DNA of 64,000 bases from Streptomyces sp. NBC_00239 (GTDB lineage: Bacteria > Actinomycetota > Actinomycetes > Streptomycetales > Streptomycetaceae): NCBI RefSeq assembly GCF_036194065.1, contig NZ_CP108095.1, positions 744,001 to 808,000 on the forward strand, written 5' to 3'. Below, in pieces: positions 16,356 to 25,012 of the stretch. The notes below the pieces were generated by a model. That model had not been told where the DNA came from, did no database searches, and saw only the letters and a program-made list of their open reading frames with translations. Every line of letters begins with the position of its first letter. The stretch's first letter is position 1. Made by a program: the position numbers and the translations under genes.

Positions 16356-17723
16356 ATGGACGCGCGCGAGAGAGCGCTCCGGCAGGCTTACGGCCATGCC
16401 GTCCACTGGCTGGAGAGCCTGTCCGACCGCCGGGTTCCCGCCCGCGCTTCGGTCGAGGAGATCGTGCGCGCGCTCGGTGTCGAGCTGCCCGACGGTCCCA
16501 GCGAGCCCGCCGACGTCGTCGACCTGCTCGCCACGGCGTGTGAGCCCGGACTGACCGCGTTTCCCGGCGGCCGCTTCTACGGTTTCGTGATCGGCGGCAC
16601 CGAGCCCGCCGCGCTGGCCGCGGACTGGCTGGTCAGCGCCTGGGACCAGAACTGCGTGCTGCGCGCGGCCTCGCCCGCGTACGCGGCGGTGGAAGAGGTC
16701 GCCGGCGCGTGGCTGCTCGATCTGCTCGGCCTGCCGGGCGACAGCGCCGTGGGCTTCACGACGGGCGCGACCATGGCGAACTTCACCTGCCTCGCCGCCG
16801 GGCGCGACGCGGTGCTGCGGCGGGCCGGCTGGAACGTCGCCCGCGACGGCCTGGCGGGCGGGCCGCCCCTACGCGTCGTCGCCGGGCAGGACCGCCACAT
16901 GTCCATCGACCTGGCGCTGCGCTACCTGGGGCTCGGCGAGCCCGAACTGGTCAAGGCGGACGGTCAAGGACGCATCGAGCCCGAGGCCCTGCGGCACGCG
17001 CTGGCGGCCGGCGGGCCGGGTCCCACGATCGTGGTCCTCCAGGCCGGAGACATCCACTCCGGCGCCTTCGATCCCTTCGCCGAGGCGATCCGCGCCGCCC
17101 GTGAGGCGGACGCGTGGGTGCACGTCGACGGCGCGTTCGGGCTGTGGGCGGCCGCCTCCCCGGCGTACGCGCACCTCACGGCGGGCTGCGCCGGCGCCGA
17201 CTCCTGGGCGACGGACGCCCACAAGACCCTGAACGTCCCCTACGACTGCGGCCTCGCCATCGTGCGCGACCGGTCCGCGGGCCGGGCGGCGATGGGCCTG
17301 CACGGTGATTACCTCATCCTGCACGAGCACGGCGACCCCTCCGACAAGGTCCCCGAACTCTCGCGGCGCGGCCGGGCGTTCACCGTATGGGCCGCGCTCA
17401 GGTCGCTCGGCCGGTCAGGTGTGGCCGACCTCGTCGAGCGGCTGTGCCGCCACGCCTCCGCGTTCGCCGCCGGCATCGCCGGGATCGACGGCGCGACCGT
17501 CCTCAACGACGTGGTGTTCACACAGGTCTGCGCAGAATTCGGCGACGACGCGCGGACGGAACGGGTCCTGGCAGCGCTGCTCGACGACGGCACGGCGTGG
17601 ATCAGCGGATCCACCTGGCACGGGCGACGCGTCATGCGCATCTCGGTGAGCAACTGGTCGACGACCGACGAGGACGTGACCCGCACGCTCGACGCGGTCC
17701 GTCGCGCTTCCGGCGGCGCCTGA
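16356..17723 (+). CDS. PLP-dependent decarboxylase, group II
   Basis: A 455-residue aspartate-aminotransferase-fold enzyme of the glutamate/aromatic-amino-acid decarboxylase group. The PLP lysine lies in ATDAHKTLNVPYDCG, the cofactor-ring Asp in WVHVDGAFGLW, and GFTTGATMANFTCLA forms the phosphate-binding segment. The family removes the alpha-carboxyl of an L-amino acid to give an amine, or in some members acts as an aldehyde synthase. The substrate cannot be read from the sequence. The ATG at 16356 starts MDARERA, a normal beginning for the group. Confidence 0.87.
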   Translation: MDARERALRQAYGHAVHWLESLSDRRVPARASVEEIVRALGVELPDGPSEPADVVDLLATACEPGLTAFPGGRFYGFVIGGTEPAALAADWLVSAWDQNCVLRAASPAYAAVEEVAGAWLLDLLGLPGDSAVGFTTGATMANFTCLAAGRDAVLRRAGWNVARDGLAGGPPLRVVAGQDRHMSIDLALRYLGLGEPELVKADGQGRIEPEALRHALAAGGPGPTIVVLQAGDIHSGAFDPFAEAIRAAREADAWVHVDGAFGLWAAASPAYAHLTAGCAGADSWATDAHKTLNVPYDCGLAIVRDRSAGRAAMGLHGDYLILHEHGDPSDKVPELSRRGRAFTVWAALRSLGRSGVADLVERLCRHASAFAAGIAGIDGATVLNDVVFTQVCAEFGDDARTERVLAALLDDGTAWISGSTWHGRRVMRISVSNWSTTDEDVTRTLDAVRRASGGA

Positions 17724-17772
17724 GCCGATCCGCGCGGGCCGCCGTCGAGCTGCCGGCCGGCCCGGCGCCCGG

Positions 17773-18309
17773 TCAGAGGCGCGTGGCGAAGACCTGGGTC
17801 CAGTAGTTGCCCGGCTGGGCGCGGGCGACGCCGATCTCCTTGAACGCGCAGTTCAGGATGTTCCGCTTGTGGCCCGGGCTGTGCATCCAGCCGGCCATCA
17901 CCTTCGACGACGTGGTGTAGCCGTAGGCGACGTTCTCGCCGTAGGTGCGCCAGCGGTAGCCGGCGCGGGTGATGCGCTGACCCGGATCGGAACCGTCGGA
18001 TCCGGTGTGCGACATCGTGCGGTGGGCGGCCATGTCCTTGCTGTGGTTACGGGCGGCCGTCGTCAGCTTCTTGTTGACCTTCACCGCCCTGCAACCGACC
18101 TTGGCGCGCTCCTTGTTGACGAGGATCACGACGCGCTCGGCGGCGGTGGGGGCGGGCGTCGCGGAGGCGGCCGCCTGGGCGGCGACAGGGGCAGCGCCCG
18201 CTTCCTGGGTACCCAGGCCCGCCATGGCGGTGGGTATGCCCACGACACCGAGGGTGACGGCGCCGATGGCTATCTTCTTGTAGTGCGGGTTCTTGCGGTG
18301 CTTCTGCAT
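17773..18309 (-). CDS. Secreted CAP-domain (SCP/PR1-like) protein
   Basis: A 178-residue exported protein. Positively charged start (MQKHRKNPHYKK), hydrophobic signal core, Ala/Pro-rich spacer, then a CAP domain: VILVNKERAKVGC, AARNHSKDMAAH, MSHTGSDG, YGENVAYGY, GWMHSPGHKRNIL and GVARAQPGNYW. The His/Glu cavity residues (SH, GEN, HSPGH) are retained. Bacterial CAP proteins are extracellular with undefined activity. GAGG before the ATG gives the start. Confidence 0.88.
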   Translation of the reverse strand: MQKHRKNPHYKKIAIGAVTLGVVGIPTAMAGLGTQEAGAAPVAAQAAASATPAPTAAERVVILVNKERAKVGCRAVKVNKKLTTAARNHSKDMAAHRTMSHTGSDGSDPGQRITRAGYRWRTYGENVAYGYTTSSKVMAGWMHSPGHKRNILNCAFKEIGVARAQPGNYWTQVFATRL

Positions 18310-18676
18310 GCGTGACCTCGTTCGGTGTTCGCGAAGCATCGGCGCCCCAGCGGCTGGAGCCCGACGGGGCCGCCATTCTTAGAACCGCCTCAACGAGCTG
18401 GCAAGTCACGGCAGTCTGCGGGCCGCGCGCCGCGCTGGGCCCGGCTTGAAATGGACGCGTCGACATGCAGGGCGGTGGCGGACGCGAGCACCCGAGACGG
18501 CTGATCATCCGTCAGAAAGCGGCGCCATCAGGGGATTCCGCTTCGGCGTCTCAGCTGCCGAGACGGTCATTTCGGGGGCAAGGGGAATGCCCGCCCCGGC
18601 ACCCATGTCACGACATAGCCGTACGGGCCCAGCGGCCGTAATCCTTCCGTGACGCGGTCACTCTGGGTGATCCATG
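18310..18676. other. Intergenic region without a supported gene
   Basis: The 367 bases hold the CAP-protein promoter and the tail region of the sortase gene. Two small palindromes, ATGTC-AC-GACAT (18605-18616) and GTGAC-GCG-GTCAC (18649-18661), lie just past the sortase stop and may be terminator or operator elements. No coding frame is convincing. Confidence 0.4.
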
Positions 18677-19474
18677 TCACGATCCGGAGGGGGCGTTCGC
18701 CGCGTCGGCGGCCGGGCGGGTGGAGACGAGGGCGCCCACCTTGTCGATGCGGTGCTCGGGGTTGCCGCGGTCGTCGCGCCAGAAGTTGCCCGCCGCGTTG
18801 TCCTCGGGGGTCGCGCAGGTGGAGATCGTGATCATCGCCCGGGTGGGTTTCACCCCCGGCTTGCCCGGGACCGCGGCCCGCTGCTCGCTCAGCGAGCGCT
18901 CCGACCGGAACGAGGTCTTCCTGGTTTCGGTGATCCGGTACTCGTACACGACGCCGTCCGCCGTGACGAAGACGGAGTCGCCGGCGTCGAGGGAGGGAAG
19001 GTCGCGCAGCGGCCCGCCCGCGGAGAGCCGGTGCGCCGTGACGAGGTAGTTGCCGATCTCGCCGGGGCCCACCGCGCCCTGGCCGCCGTACGGGCTGGCG
19101 GCGAAGCCCTGGTCCTGGATGCGCGTGCCGGCCCGGTCGTCGGTGATGCCCTCGTACGGGACGACGCGCAGGTCCTTCAGGCCGATCTCGGGGATGGCGA
19201 GCACAGCGGGCCGATGGCTCGCGACGGCCGGGGCCGCGCCCGTACTCGCGCTCGTGCTCGCGCTCGAGCCGGTGCTCACGCTCGCGGACGAAGCGGCGTG
19301 GGGCGGAGCCGGCGGGGAGGCGACGGCCGGGGCCGTCTTCCCCGTGGCGGAGACGGCTGCGGCGGGCTTGGCACCGCCGCCGCCACTCGCCGCGTCGGCC
19401 CCGGTGGAACAGCCGACCAGCGCGGCCACGACGGCGGCGGCGAACACGGCGGAGAAGGTTCGGTGACTCAGCAT
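18677..19474 (-). CDS. Class E sortase with lipobox-type signal
   Basis: A 265-residue extracytoplasmic transpeptidase. Catalytic residues are visible as YLVTAHRLSAGGPLRDLPSL (His), ITISTCATPEDN (Cys) and EHRIDKVGAL (Arg). Class E sortases in Streptomyces cleave LAXTG signals and anchor proteins to peptidoglycan. Unusually, the signal ends ALVGCSTG, a lipobox, so the enzyme may be lipid-anchored at a diacylated Cys rather than held by a transmembrane helix. A long Ala/Ser/Thr/Pro spacer to about residue 105 would reach through the wall. No LAXTG substrate is encoded nearby. Confidence 0.82.
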   Translation of the reverse strand: MLSHRTFSAVFAAAVVAALVGCSTGADAASGGGGAKPAAAVSATGKTAPAVASPPAPPHAASSASVSTGSSASTSASTGAAPAVASHRPAVLAIPEIGLKDLRVVPYEGITDDRAGTRIQDQGFAASPYGGQGAVGPGEIGNYLVTAHRLSAGGPLRDLPSLDAGDSVFVTADGVVYEYRITETRKTSFRSERSLSEQRAAVPGKPGVKPTRAMITISTCATPEDNAAGNFWRDDRGNPEHRIDKVGALVSTRPAADAANAPSGS

Positions 19475-19636
19475 GGCAGTCCAGAGTGAGGGCCAGGCGG
19501 TCGTACCGCGGCCTGGAGGTCGGCACCTATCGGGCAAAACGACGGTAGCCGAGCCGCTTTTCGCACAAAAGGGGTCGGGTACGTGACGTCGGCCATGGCG
19601 CCACGAGTACGAGCGTGCACGACCGAGTTCCCCGGC

Positions 19637-21703
19637 TCAGCCGCCGATGCGGGCGACCAGGAGCGCCACGTCGTCGTCGGCCGCCGCCGGGACGAGGTGG
19701 GTGATCAGCGAGTCGCAGAGGTGGTCCAGCTGCCGCTGCGGATCGGCGAGCAGGTGCGTCAGCTCGGCCAGCCGCGCGTCGAGGTCGCGGTCGCGGGCTT
19801 CGATCAGGCCGTCGGTGTAGAGCACGAGGAGGCTGCCGGGAGGCACCGTGAACTCGGTCGGGGTGAAGGGGACGCCGCCGACGCCCAGGGGTACGCCGGG
19901 CGGGGTGTCCAGGAGCCTGACCCGGCCGTCGGGGAGGACGTGTGCGGGCGGCGGGTGTCCGGCCCGGGTGACGGTGCAGTGTCCGGCGGCCGGGTCGCAG
20001 ACGATGTACAGGAAGGTGGCGAGCATCGGCTCGGCCAGGTCGTCGAGGGCGGCCTCCAGCTGGTTCAGCAGGCGTACGGGCGGGAGGTCCAGGCGCGCGA
20101 GCGCCCGGACGGAGGCGGACAGCCGGCCCATGACCGCGGCCGCGCCGATGCCGTGCCCCATGACGTCGCCGATGAGCAGGCCCGCCTTGCCGCCGGCCAG
20201 GGGCAGGACGTCGTACCAGTCGCCGCCGACCTCGTTGACGTCGCTCGCGGGGAGGTAGCGGTGGCTGACCTCGATGCCGGGCGGCGGGGTGATGTGCTGC
20301 GGGAGCATGCTGCGCTGGAGGATGACGGCGGTTTCGTGCTCCCGGTGGTAGAGCCGGGCGTTGTCGATGCTGAGCGCGGCGCGGGCGGCGAGCTCGCCGG
20401 CGAGGGTGACGTCTTCGGAGCCGAAGGGTTCTGCCGGGCGGGTGCGGTAGAAGGTGGCGACGCCGAGCGCCGTTTCCCGGGCCACGAGGGGGGCCATCAC
20501 GAACGAGTGCACCCCCACGGCGACCAGCTCGGCCGGCTTGGAGGTGTGCCGGGCGGCAGCGGCGACGCTCTGCCCGTCGAGCCGGGCGACCACGAAGGGC
20601 TGCCGGTCCGCGAGGGTCTGCGTGTACGGGGCGTTCGCGGGGAAGGTGAGCGTCCGGCCGAGCGGGGCGAGGACGTCGGTCACGGCGGATCCCGACAGCG
20701 GGGCCTTGCCCAGGCGCCGCAGGGAGACCCCGCCGGCCAGGCCGCTACCCGGCTCGTCGCCCTGCGCGAGCACGTCCAGGACGTCGACGGTGACGGCATC
20801 GGCGAGGCGCGGCACGGAGAGGTCGGCCAGTTCCTGCGCGGTGCGTTCCAGGTCGAGGCTGGAGCCGACGCGGATGCTGGCCTCGCTGAGCATCGCGACG
20901 CGGCGCCGCGCCGCTTCGGCTTCGACCTGGTCGCGCTGCTGCTCGGTGATGTCGACGAGGGAGGCGATGACGCCGATCGGCATGCGGGCGGGGTCCTCCA
21001 CCCGTACGTAGGAGCACGACCACACCCGGTCGCGGTCGGGCGCGGCAGGTGTCCTGCCGACCCGGCGGCGGTCCAGGACCGGCCGTCCGGTCGCCAGCAC
21101 CTGCAGCATGGCCTCCTCCATCTCGTGGGCGTTCACCTCCGGGAGGATCTCGGCCAGGCGGCGTCCCACGTGCGCCGACTCCGGCAGCCCGTTCATGGCT
21201 TCGAGAGCGGCGTTGACCTGGAGGAACCGCAGTTGCGTGTCGAGGATCGCGATGCCGACGGGCGAGCGGGCGAACAGGCCGTCCCACACCGCCGAGGACC
21301 CCCGGATGCGCCGTGCCGCGTGGGCGTCGGCGGCGAAGACCAGGACGGTCGCCGTGCCGTGCTGCCGGTCGGACACCGGGGAGGCCCAGATCTCCACTTC
21401 GAGGGGATGCCCGTCGCGGTGCCAGGCGGTCACCGTGCCCATCACGCCCCGCCCGGTGGCCGCGGCCTCCCAGAGGGAGCGGCCCAGACTGCGGTCGGCT
21501 CCGGGATGGAGGAGGTCGGCGATGTTGCGGCCCAGGATCTGCGGCGGGGCGTAGCCGAGCAGTTCCTGCGCGACCTGGTTCCAGCGCACGACCGTTCCGT
21601 CCGCGCTGGTGGCGATCAGCGCGACCGGCAGGGCGCCGAGCCATCCGCCGGCAGCCTGCGCGGCCCCGCTGATCAGTTCGTCGACCGGCATGCGCTCGTT
21701 CAT
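19637..21703 (-). CDS. SpoIIE-type PP2C phosphatase with PAS and GAF sensor domains
   Basis: A 688-residue cytoplasmic regulator. Two PAS domains (about 15-130 and 140-260: VRWNQVAQELLGYAPPQILG, FLQVNAALEAMNGLPE), a GAF domain (about 275-440) and a C-terminal SpoIIE phosphatase (about 465-688) are present. Metal-binding aspartates appear in NEVGGDWYDVLPL, LIGDVMGHG, LVLYTDGLIEARD and ADDDVALLV. Such proteins dephosphorylate anti-anti-sigma factors in response to light, redox or ligands. No anti-sigma partner is adjacent. The ATG at 21703 follows a weak AGGTG; MPVDEL, four codons in, is an alternative. Confidence 0.9.
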   Translation of the reverse strand: MNERMPVDELISGAAQAAGGWLGALPVALIATSADGTVVRWNQVAQELLGYAPPQILGRNIADLLHPGADRSLGRSLWEAAATGRGVMGTVTAWHRDGHPLEVEIWASPVSDRQHGTATVLVFAADAHAARRIRGSSAVWDGLFARSPVGIAILDTQLRFLQVNAALEAMNGLPESAHVGRRLAEILPEVNAHEMEEAMLQVLATGRPVLDRRRVGRTPAAPDRDRVWSCSYVRVEDPARMPIGVIASLVDITEQQRDQVEAEAARRRVAMLSEASIRVGSSLDLERTAQELADLSVPRLADAVTVDVLDVLAQGDEPGSGLAGGVSLRRLGKAPLSGSAVTDVLAPLGRTLTFPANAPYTQTLADRQPFVVARLDGQSVAAAARHTSKPAELVAVGVHSFVMAPLVARETALGVATFYRTRPAEPFGSEDVTLAGELAARAALSIDNARLYHREHETAVILQRSMLPQHITPPPGIEVSHRYLPASDVNEVGGDWYDVLPLAGGKAGLLIGDVMGHGIGAAAVMGRLSASVRALARLDLPPVRLLNQLEAALDDLAEPMLATFLYIVCDPAAGHCTVTRAGHPPPAHVLPDGRVRLLDTPPGVPLGVGGVPFTPTEFTVPPGSLLVLYTDGLIEARDRDLDARLAELTHLLADPQRQLDHLCDSLITHLVPAAADDDVALLVARIGG

Positions 21704-21783
21704 CTGGCACCTGTACCCGCCGCCGTGGCCTCGTCGCCCCCTGCGTGGTGCGGTCGCGTCAGGGCTCGGGGCACTCGGGTGGA

Positions 21784-21919
21784 CCGTACGGACTGCGCGT
21801 CCGTACGGATCCATCGTCTGCCGGTCGGGGTGGCACCGCCTCCCGGCCGGCGCTGCGGCCCGGCCCCGGCGTACGGGCTCGGCGCGCGGGCTGCGGTGGG
21901 CGGGCTCGGCGCGCGGGCT
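21784..21919. repeat. Hairpin and 27-base tandem repeat between SpoIIE-type and inhibitor genes
   Basis: CCGTACGGAC (21784-21793) pairs with GTCCGTACGG (21799-21808) around a five-base loop. Next, a 27-base unit starting CGGGCTCGGCGCGCGGGCT is repeated at 21874 and 21901 with a third, partial copy after. The block lies immediately past the inhibitor stop (minus strand), so it may include that gene's terminator. Confidence 0.5.
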
Positions 21920-21942
21920 TCGGCGGGCGGGCCGCGGTGGGC

Positions 21943-22368
21943 TCAGAACGCGAAGACGGCGCTGCCGTTGAGGGTCGCGGACATGACGCAGCCGTTGGAG
22001 AAGGTGTACTTCCAGGACACGCGGGAGCCCTGCCACACGCCGTCGGCGGTGACGGTGACCGGGTCGTAGTGCATCGGACACGCCCGGTCCGGGTTCGGGG
22101 AGGCCACCAGCAGGTCGAACGCTCCGCCGGTGGAGTTCAGCGCGGCGCAGGCGGCGGCGGGGTCGGGGTGGGTGCCCAGGGCGGTCGGCGCGCAGCTGAG
22201 GGTCGTGGCCCGGACGACCGTGGACGTGGCCGCGTCATCGCCCTGCGCGACGGTGAACACCATGGCCGACGGTGCGTACAGGCTGGCGGGCTGGGCCGCG
22301 GCCACGCCGGTGGCGCCGGTCAGGCAGAGGAGTGCGGTGGCGGAGACGGCTGCGATGCGGTGACGCAC
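21943..22368 (-). CDS. Subtilisin inhibitor-like protease inhibitor (SSI family, I16)
   Basis: A 141-residue exported inhibitor with a signal to about residue 25. The mature start resembles SSI (SLYAPSAMVFTVAQGDDA), and TLSCAPTALGTHPDPAAAC, TADGVWQGSRVSW and SGSAVFAF-like ending (NGSAVFAF) are diagnostic. All four disulfide cysteines are present (59, 74, 97, 127). The reactive loop reads ACPM-HYDP, so P1 is Met99, as in classical SSI, which inhibits subtilisin. His at P1' is atypical (usually Val). A GTG start with AAGTGAG upstream is chosen; another GTG four codons earlier lacks a ribosome site. Confidence 0.92.
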   Translation of the reverse strand: MRHRIAAVSATALLCLTGATGVAAAQPASLYAPSAMVFTVAQGDDAATSTVVRATTLSCAPTALGTHPDPAAACAALNSTGGAFDLLVASPNPDRACPMHYDPVTVTADGVWQGSRVSWKYTFSNGCVMSATLNGSAVFAF

Positions 22369-22733
22369 GACAAAACTCACTTTCGATTCAAAGGTGGAAC
22401 GCGGGACTTGGTTTCGATACCGCGTCCTGACGAGCTCAGACTGGCCGAGCCGAAGGCGCACCGCATATCCAGGGCCGCTTTACGGACAGAGCGTTCAGAT
22501 ACCGGATATCAAATGGCCGTTCGACCAGCTCAGCAGGGGTTCCGCCGCCGCCCGGCGCGGCGCGAACGCGGGCGGGGCCGGCCGCGACCTGCGCGTCCGA
22601 CCCCGCTGACCTGCCCTCCGCTGCACGCGGTTCACCGAACGGCCACCCAGCTTGTCCGGATACGGCCGCCCGGACGTCCACGCGGTGCGTCCGGGCGGCG
22701 CGTCCGGGCGGCTTCCCCTTCCGCCCTGCACGG
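22369..22733. other. Intergenic region between inhibitor promoter and DUF4396 terminator
   Basis: No gene is supported in these 365 bases. The portion next to 22369-22520 is AT-richer and probably carries the inhibitor promoter. The portion near 22660-22712 carries the hairpin listed separately. Confidence 0.45.
22665..22712 (-). terminator. Hairpin terminator with duplicated arm
   Basis: GCCGCCCGGACG (22665-22676) can pair with CGTCCGGGCGGC at 22688-22699, or with a second identical copy at 22701-22712. It lies just past the DUF4396 stop codon on the minus strand. Two alternative stems of equal strength are possible. Confidence 0.6.
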
Positions 22734-23333
22734 TCAGTGATAGGCGTGGACGACGGCGTGGCCCTTGCCGCGGCCGATCATCCACTTGTTGACCGGCATG
22801 GTGATCACGAAGGCGACGGCGAAGCCGCCCAGCAGTGCGGACCAGAACAGCGCGTCGGACAGATGGGCGTCCATCGCACCGGGGACCAGGGCGATGATGC
22901 CGTTGTCCACGAGCTCCATCACCGCGATCGAGACCGTGTCCGCGGCCAGCGCCACCTTGATCGCGCCCTTCCAGTCCAGGCCGGCCTTGCGGACCGCGAA
23001 CAGGGTGAACGAATAGCCGAAGACGAAGGCCAGGGTGACCGCCAGGACCATCGTCTGGACGTTGCCCCACAGCAGCGCGGTGCCGATGGCCATGCCGAGG
23101 ATCTCGCCGATCGCGCACCCGGTCAGGCAGTGCAGCGTCGCCTTCGCGGCGGACCCCCAGGTCACGGGGCCCATCCGGTGGACGGCGTGGCCGTGGTGTC
23201 CTTCGTGCGCCTCACGCACCTCAGGGCCTTCGTTCGCCTGGTGCGCCGCACCGCCTTCGTGCGACCCGTGCCCTGCGTGGTCGTGCGCGGTGCCGGTGTG
23301 GTGTGCGCTGTGATCCATGACCGTCATCCCCAT
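22734..23333 (-). CDS. DUF4396 membrane protein with His-rich N-terminus
   Basis: A 199-residue membrane protein. The first 53 residues contain 13 histidines (DHSAHHTGTAHDHAGHGSH and more), a likely metal-binding tail. Four hydrophobic segments follow (TWGSAAKATLHCLTGCAIG, MVLAVTLAFVFGYSFTLFAV, AADTVSIAVMELVDNGIIAL, LLGGFAVAFVITMPVNKW), matching DUF4396. The family is uncharacterised. A CsoR-like palindrome just upstream suggests copper control. The start may be any of three close ATGs at 23333, 23327 or 23318. Confidence 0.78.
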   Translation of the reverse strand: MGMTVMDHSAHHTGTAHDHAGHGSHEGGAAHQANEGPEVREAHEGHHGHAVHRMGPVTWGSAAKATLHCLTGCAIGEILGMAIGTALLWGNVQTMVLAVTLAFVFGYSFTLFAVRKAGLDWKGAIKVALAADTVSIAVMELVDNGIIALVPGAMDAHLSDALFWSALLGGFAVAFVITMPVNKWMIGRGKGHAVVHAYH

Positions 23334-23380
23334 TCCCGTCCAGTGTGACCCCGCTGCCGGAGCCCCACACCGAAAACCAT

Positions 23381-23397
23381 ATACCCCCCAGGGGTAT
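23381..23397. promoter_or_regulatory. CsoR-like metal-responsive operator
   Basis: ATACCCC-CCA-GGGGTAT, a 17-base palindrome, lies 48 bases upstream of the DUF4396 start. It resembles actinobacterial CsoR (copper-sensing repressor) boxes, which have TACCC/GGGTA arms. The palindrome is seen; its regulator is inferred and is not encoded in the window. Confidence 0.55.
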
Positions 23398-23535
23398 TCC
23401 GCGAGGCTGCGGCAGCCGGGAACGGGAAGGCCGGGAGAAAAGGCCGGGCGCGGGCCCGGAGATCATGTCAAGATCGCTGGCCAGAGGGGCTCCGCCCGGA
23501 GCCGCGCGCCCCCTTCACAGATGCGGGACACCCCC

Positions 23536-24663
23536 ATGCCCACTGCCGTCCGTATCGAACACGCCAACCGGGACTGGGAGCCGGTCGTCGCACTCTTCCG
23601 GGAGCTCGTCGCCACGCAACGCGAGCCCGGCGGCTCCTTGGCGATATGGCGCCACGGGGAGCCCAGCCTCGTGGTGCACGGCGGCAGCGCCGACCTCGGA
23701 CGAACGGCCCCCTGGACCGCGGACACCCTCGTCCAGGTCTTCTCCACCGGGAAGCCGCTGGTCGCGCTCGCCGCGCTGGGGGCCGTCGCCGACGGCCACC
23801 TCGGTCTCGACGACCCGGTCACCGCACACTGGCCGGCCTATCGCGACGCGCCGGACCACGCCACGACCCTGCGCATGATCCTCAGCCATCGTTCGGGCAA
23901 GCACACGTTCTCGCCCGCCGCTGCCGGCCTCGACCCCCGCGACCACGCCGCGCTCGTGCACGACCTCGAAGCCATGGAACCCCTGACCGCGCCGGGCCGG
24001 GACATCGTCGAACACGCCTCCACGTACGGCCATCTCGTCGACGGCCTCCTCGCCGCGGCCGGCGCCCCCTCGGTCCGCGCGTACACGGAGACCCTGTCCG
24101 GCCTCCTCGGCGCACGCCTCAGGTTCGGCGTCCACCCGCACGAACTCCCCCTGGTCGCCGAACCCGAGCCCATGGGCACCACGTGGACCGACCCCTACCT
24201 CGGACACGAGCTCGGCCGCGCCGCCCTGCTGCGCCCCGCCGCCCTCCTCGACACCGAGACCCTGCGCAGCCCGACGTGGCACCAGACCCCGTTCGGCGCG
24301 ACCGGACTCATCACCGACGCCGCCTCGCTCGCGCGCCTCTACGACGACCTCGGCCGGCCCGACGGCCACATCGCGCGACTCCTCGGCCCGGAACTCCGGT
24401 CCCACCTCTTCACCCCCGCCGCCACCGGCACGGACGCCTTCCTGCGCGATCACGTCCGCTGGTCCCTCGGATTCAAGATCGACGAGAACGGCGACACGGG
24501 CATGGGAGGCATCGGAGGCAGCTGCGCCTGGTACTCCCCCGCGCACGGCTACTCGCTCGCCTACGTCACGCGCGGCCTGCACAACCACGACCGCGTCACC
24601 TGCCTCGCCGACGCGGTCGAGGACACCCTCCGCCCGGAACCCGGCACCCCTACCGTCGGCTGA
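23536..24663 (+). CDS. Serine hydrolase, beta-lactamase / class C penicillin-binding-like
   Basis: A 375-residue protein of the beta-lactamase-related (EstB/AmpC-like) family. The SxxK nucleophile motif is VFSTGKPLVALAALG and the second motif is STYGHLVDGLL, where the usual Tyr-x-Asn is Tyr-x-His, as in esterase-type members. GGIGGSCAWYSP replaces the third KTG-type motif. There is no signal peptide, so it acts in the cytoplasm or leaves by another route. The substrate is unknown. The start at 23536 is uncertain; an in-frame ATG at 23521 is possible and neither has a strong ribosome site. Confidence 0.78.
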   Translation: MPTAVRIEHANRDWEPVVALFRELVATQREPGGSLAIWRHGEPSLVVHGGSADLGRTAPWTADTLVQVFSTGKPLVALAALGAVADGHLGLDDPVTAHWPAYRDAPDHATTLRMILSHRSGKHTFSPAAAGLDPRDHAALVHDLEAMEPLTAPGRDIVEHASTYGHLVDGLLAAAGAPSVRAYTETLSGLLGARLRFGVHPHELPLVAEPEPMGTTWTDPYLGHELGRAALLRPAALLDTETLRSPTWHQTPFGATGLITDAASLARLYDDLGRPDGHIARLLGPELRSHLFTPAATGTDAFLRDHVRWSLGFKIDENGDTGMGGIGGSCAWYSPAHGYSLAYVTRGLHNHDRVTCLADAVEDTLRPEPGTPTVG

Positions 24664-25012
24664 CCACGCGGAAGAGCACCGTCCGGGCTACGCGCTCATG
24701 GCTTCACGTTCGGTTGCGCGGGGCCGTCCCCGGCATCCGGCGCCTCAAGCACGAGGGAGCTCCACCGGCCACCGTCCCGCGGCCGCGGGCAGCGGTCCCG
24801 GACCGCGGACGAGGTCCCGCCGCGGGCGACGGATCCCGGGCCGCGGACATGGGCCCCGTCCGCGGCCCTGCGACCGCCCGCAGTTCGCCCACCGGGGTGG
24901 ATCCGCGCCCTCGGAGGGCGCATCGCGGCCCGTGCCGCGGCGGCCCGGCGCGGGTCCGGCCCGAAGCTACTGCCTGCTCGTTGCCCGTCGCGCATCGGAG
25001 GTACGTACGCCC
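24664..25012. other. Intergenic region, no supported gene
   Basis: The 349 bases are rich in CCGCGG words (about 24778-24880) and carry no convincing frame. The promoter and GGAGG ribosome site of the downstream secreted protein are at the right-hand end. Confidence 0.4.
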
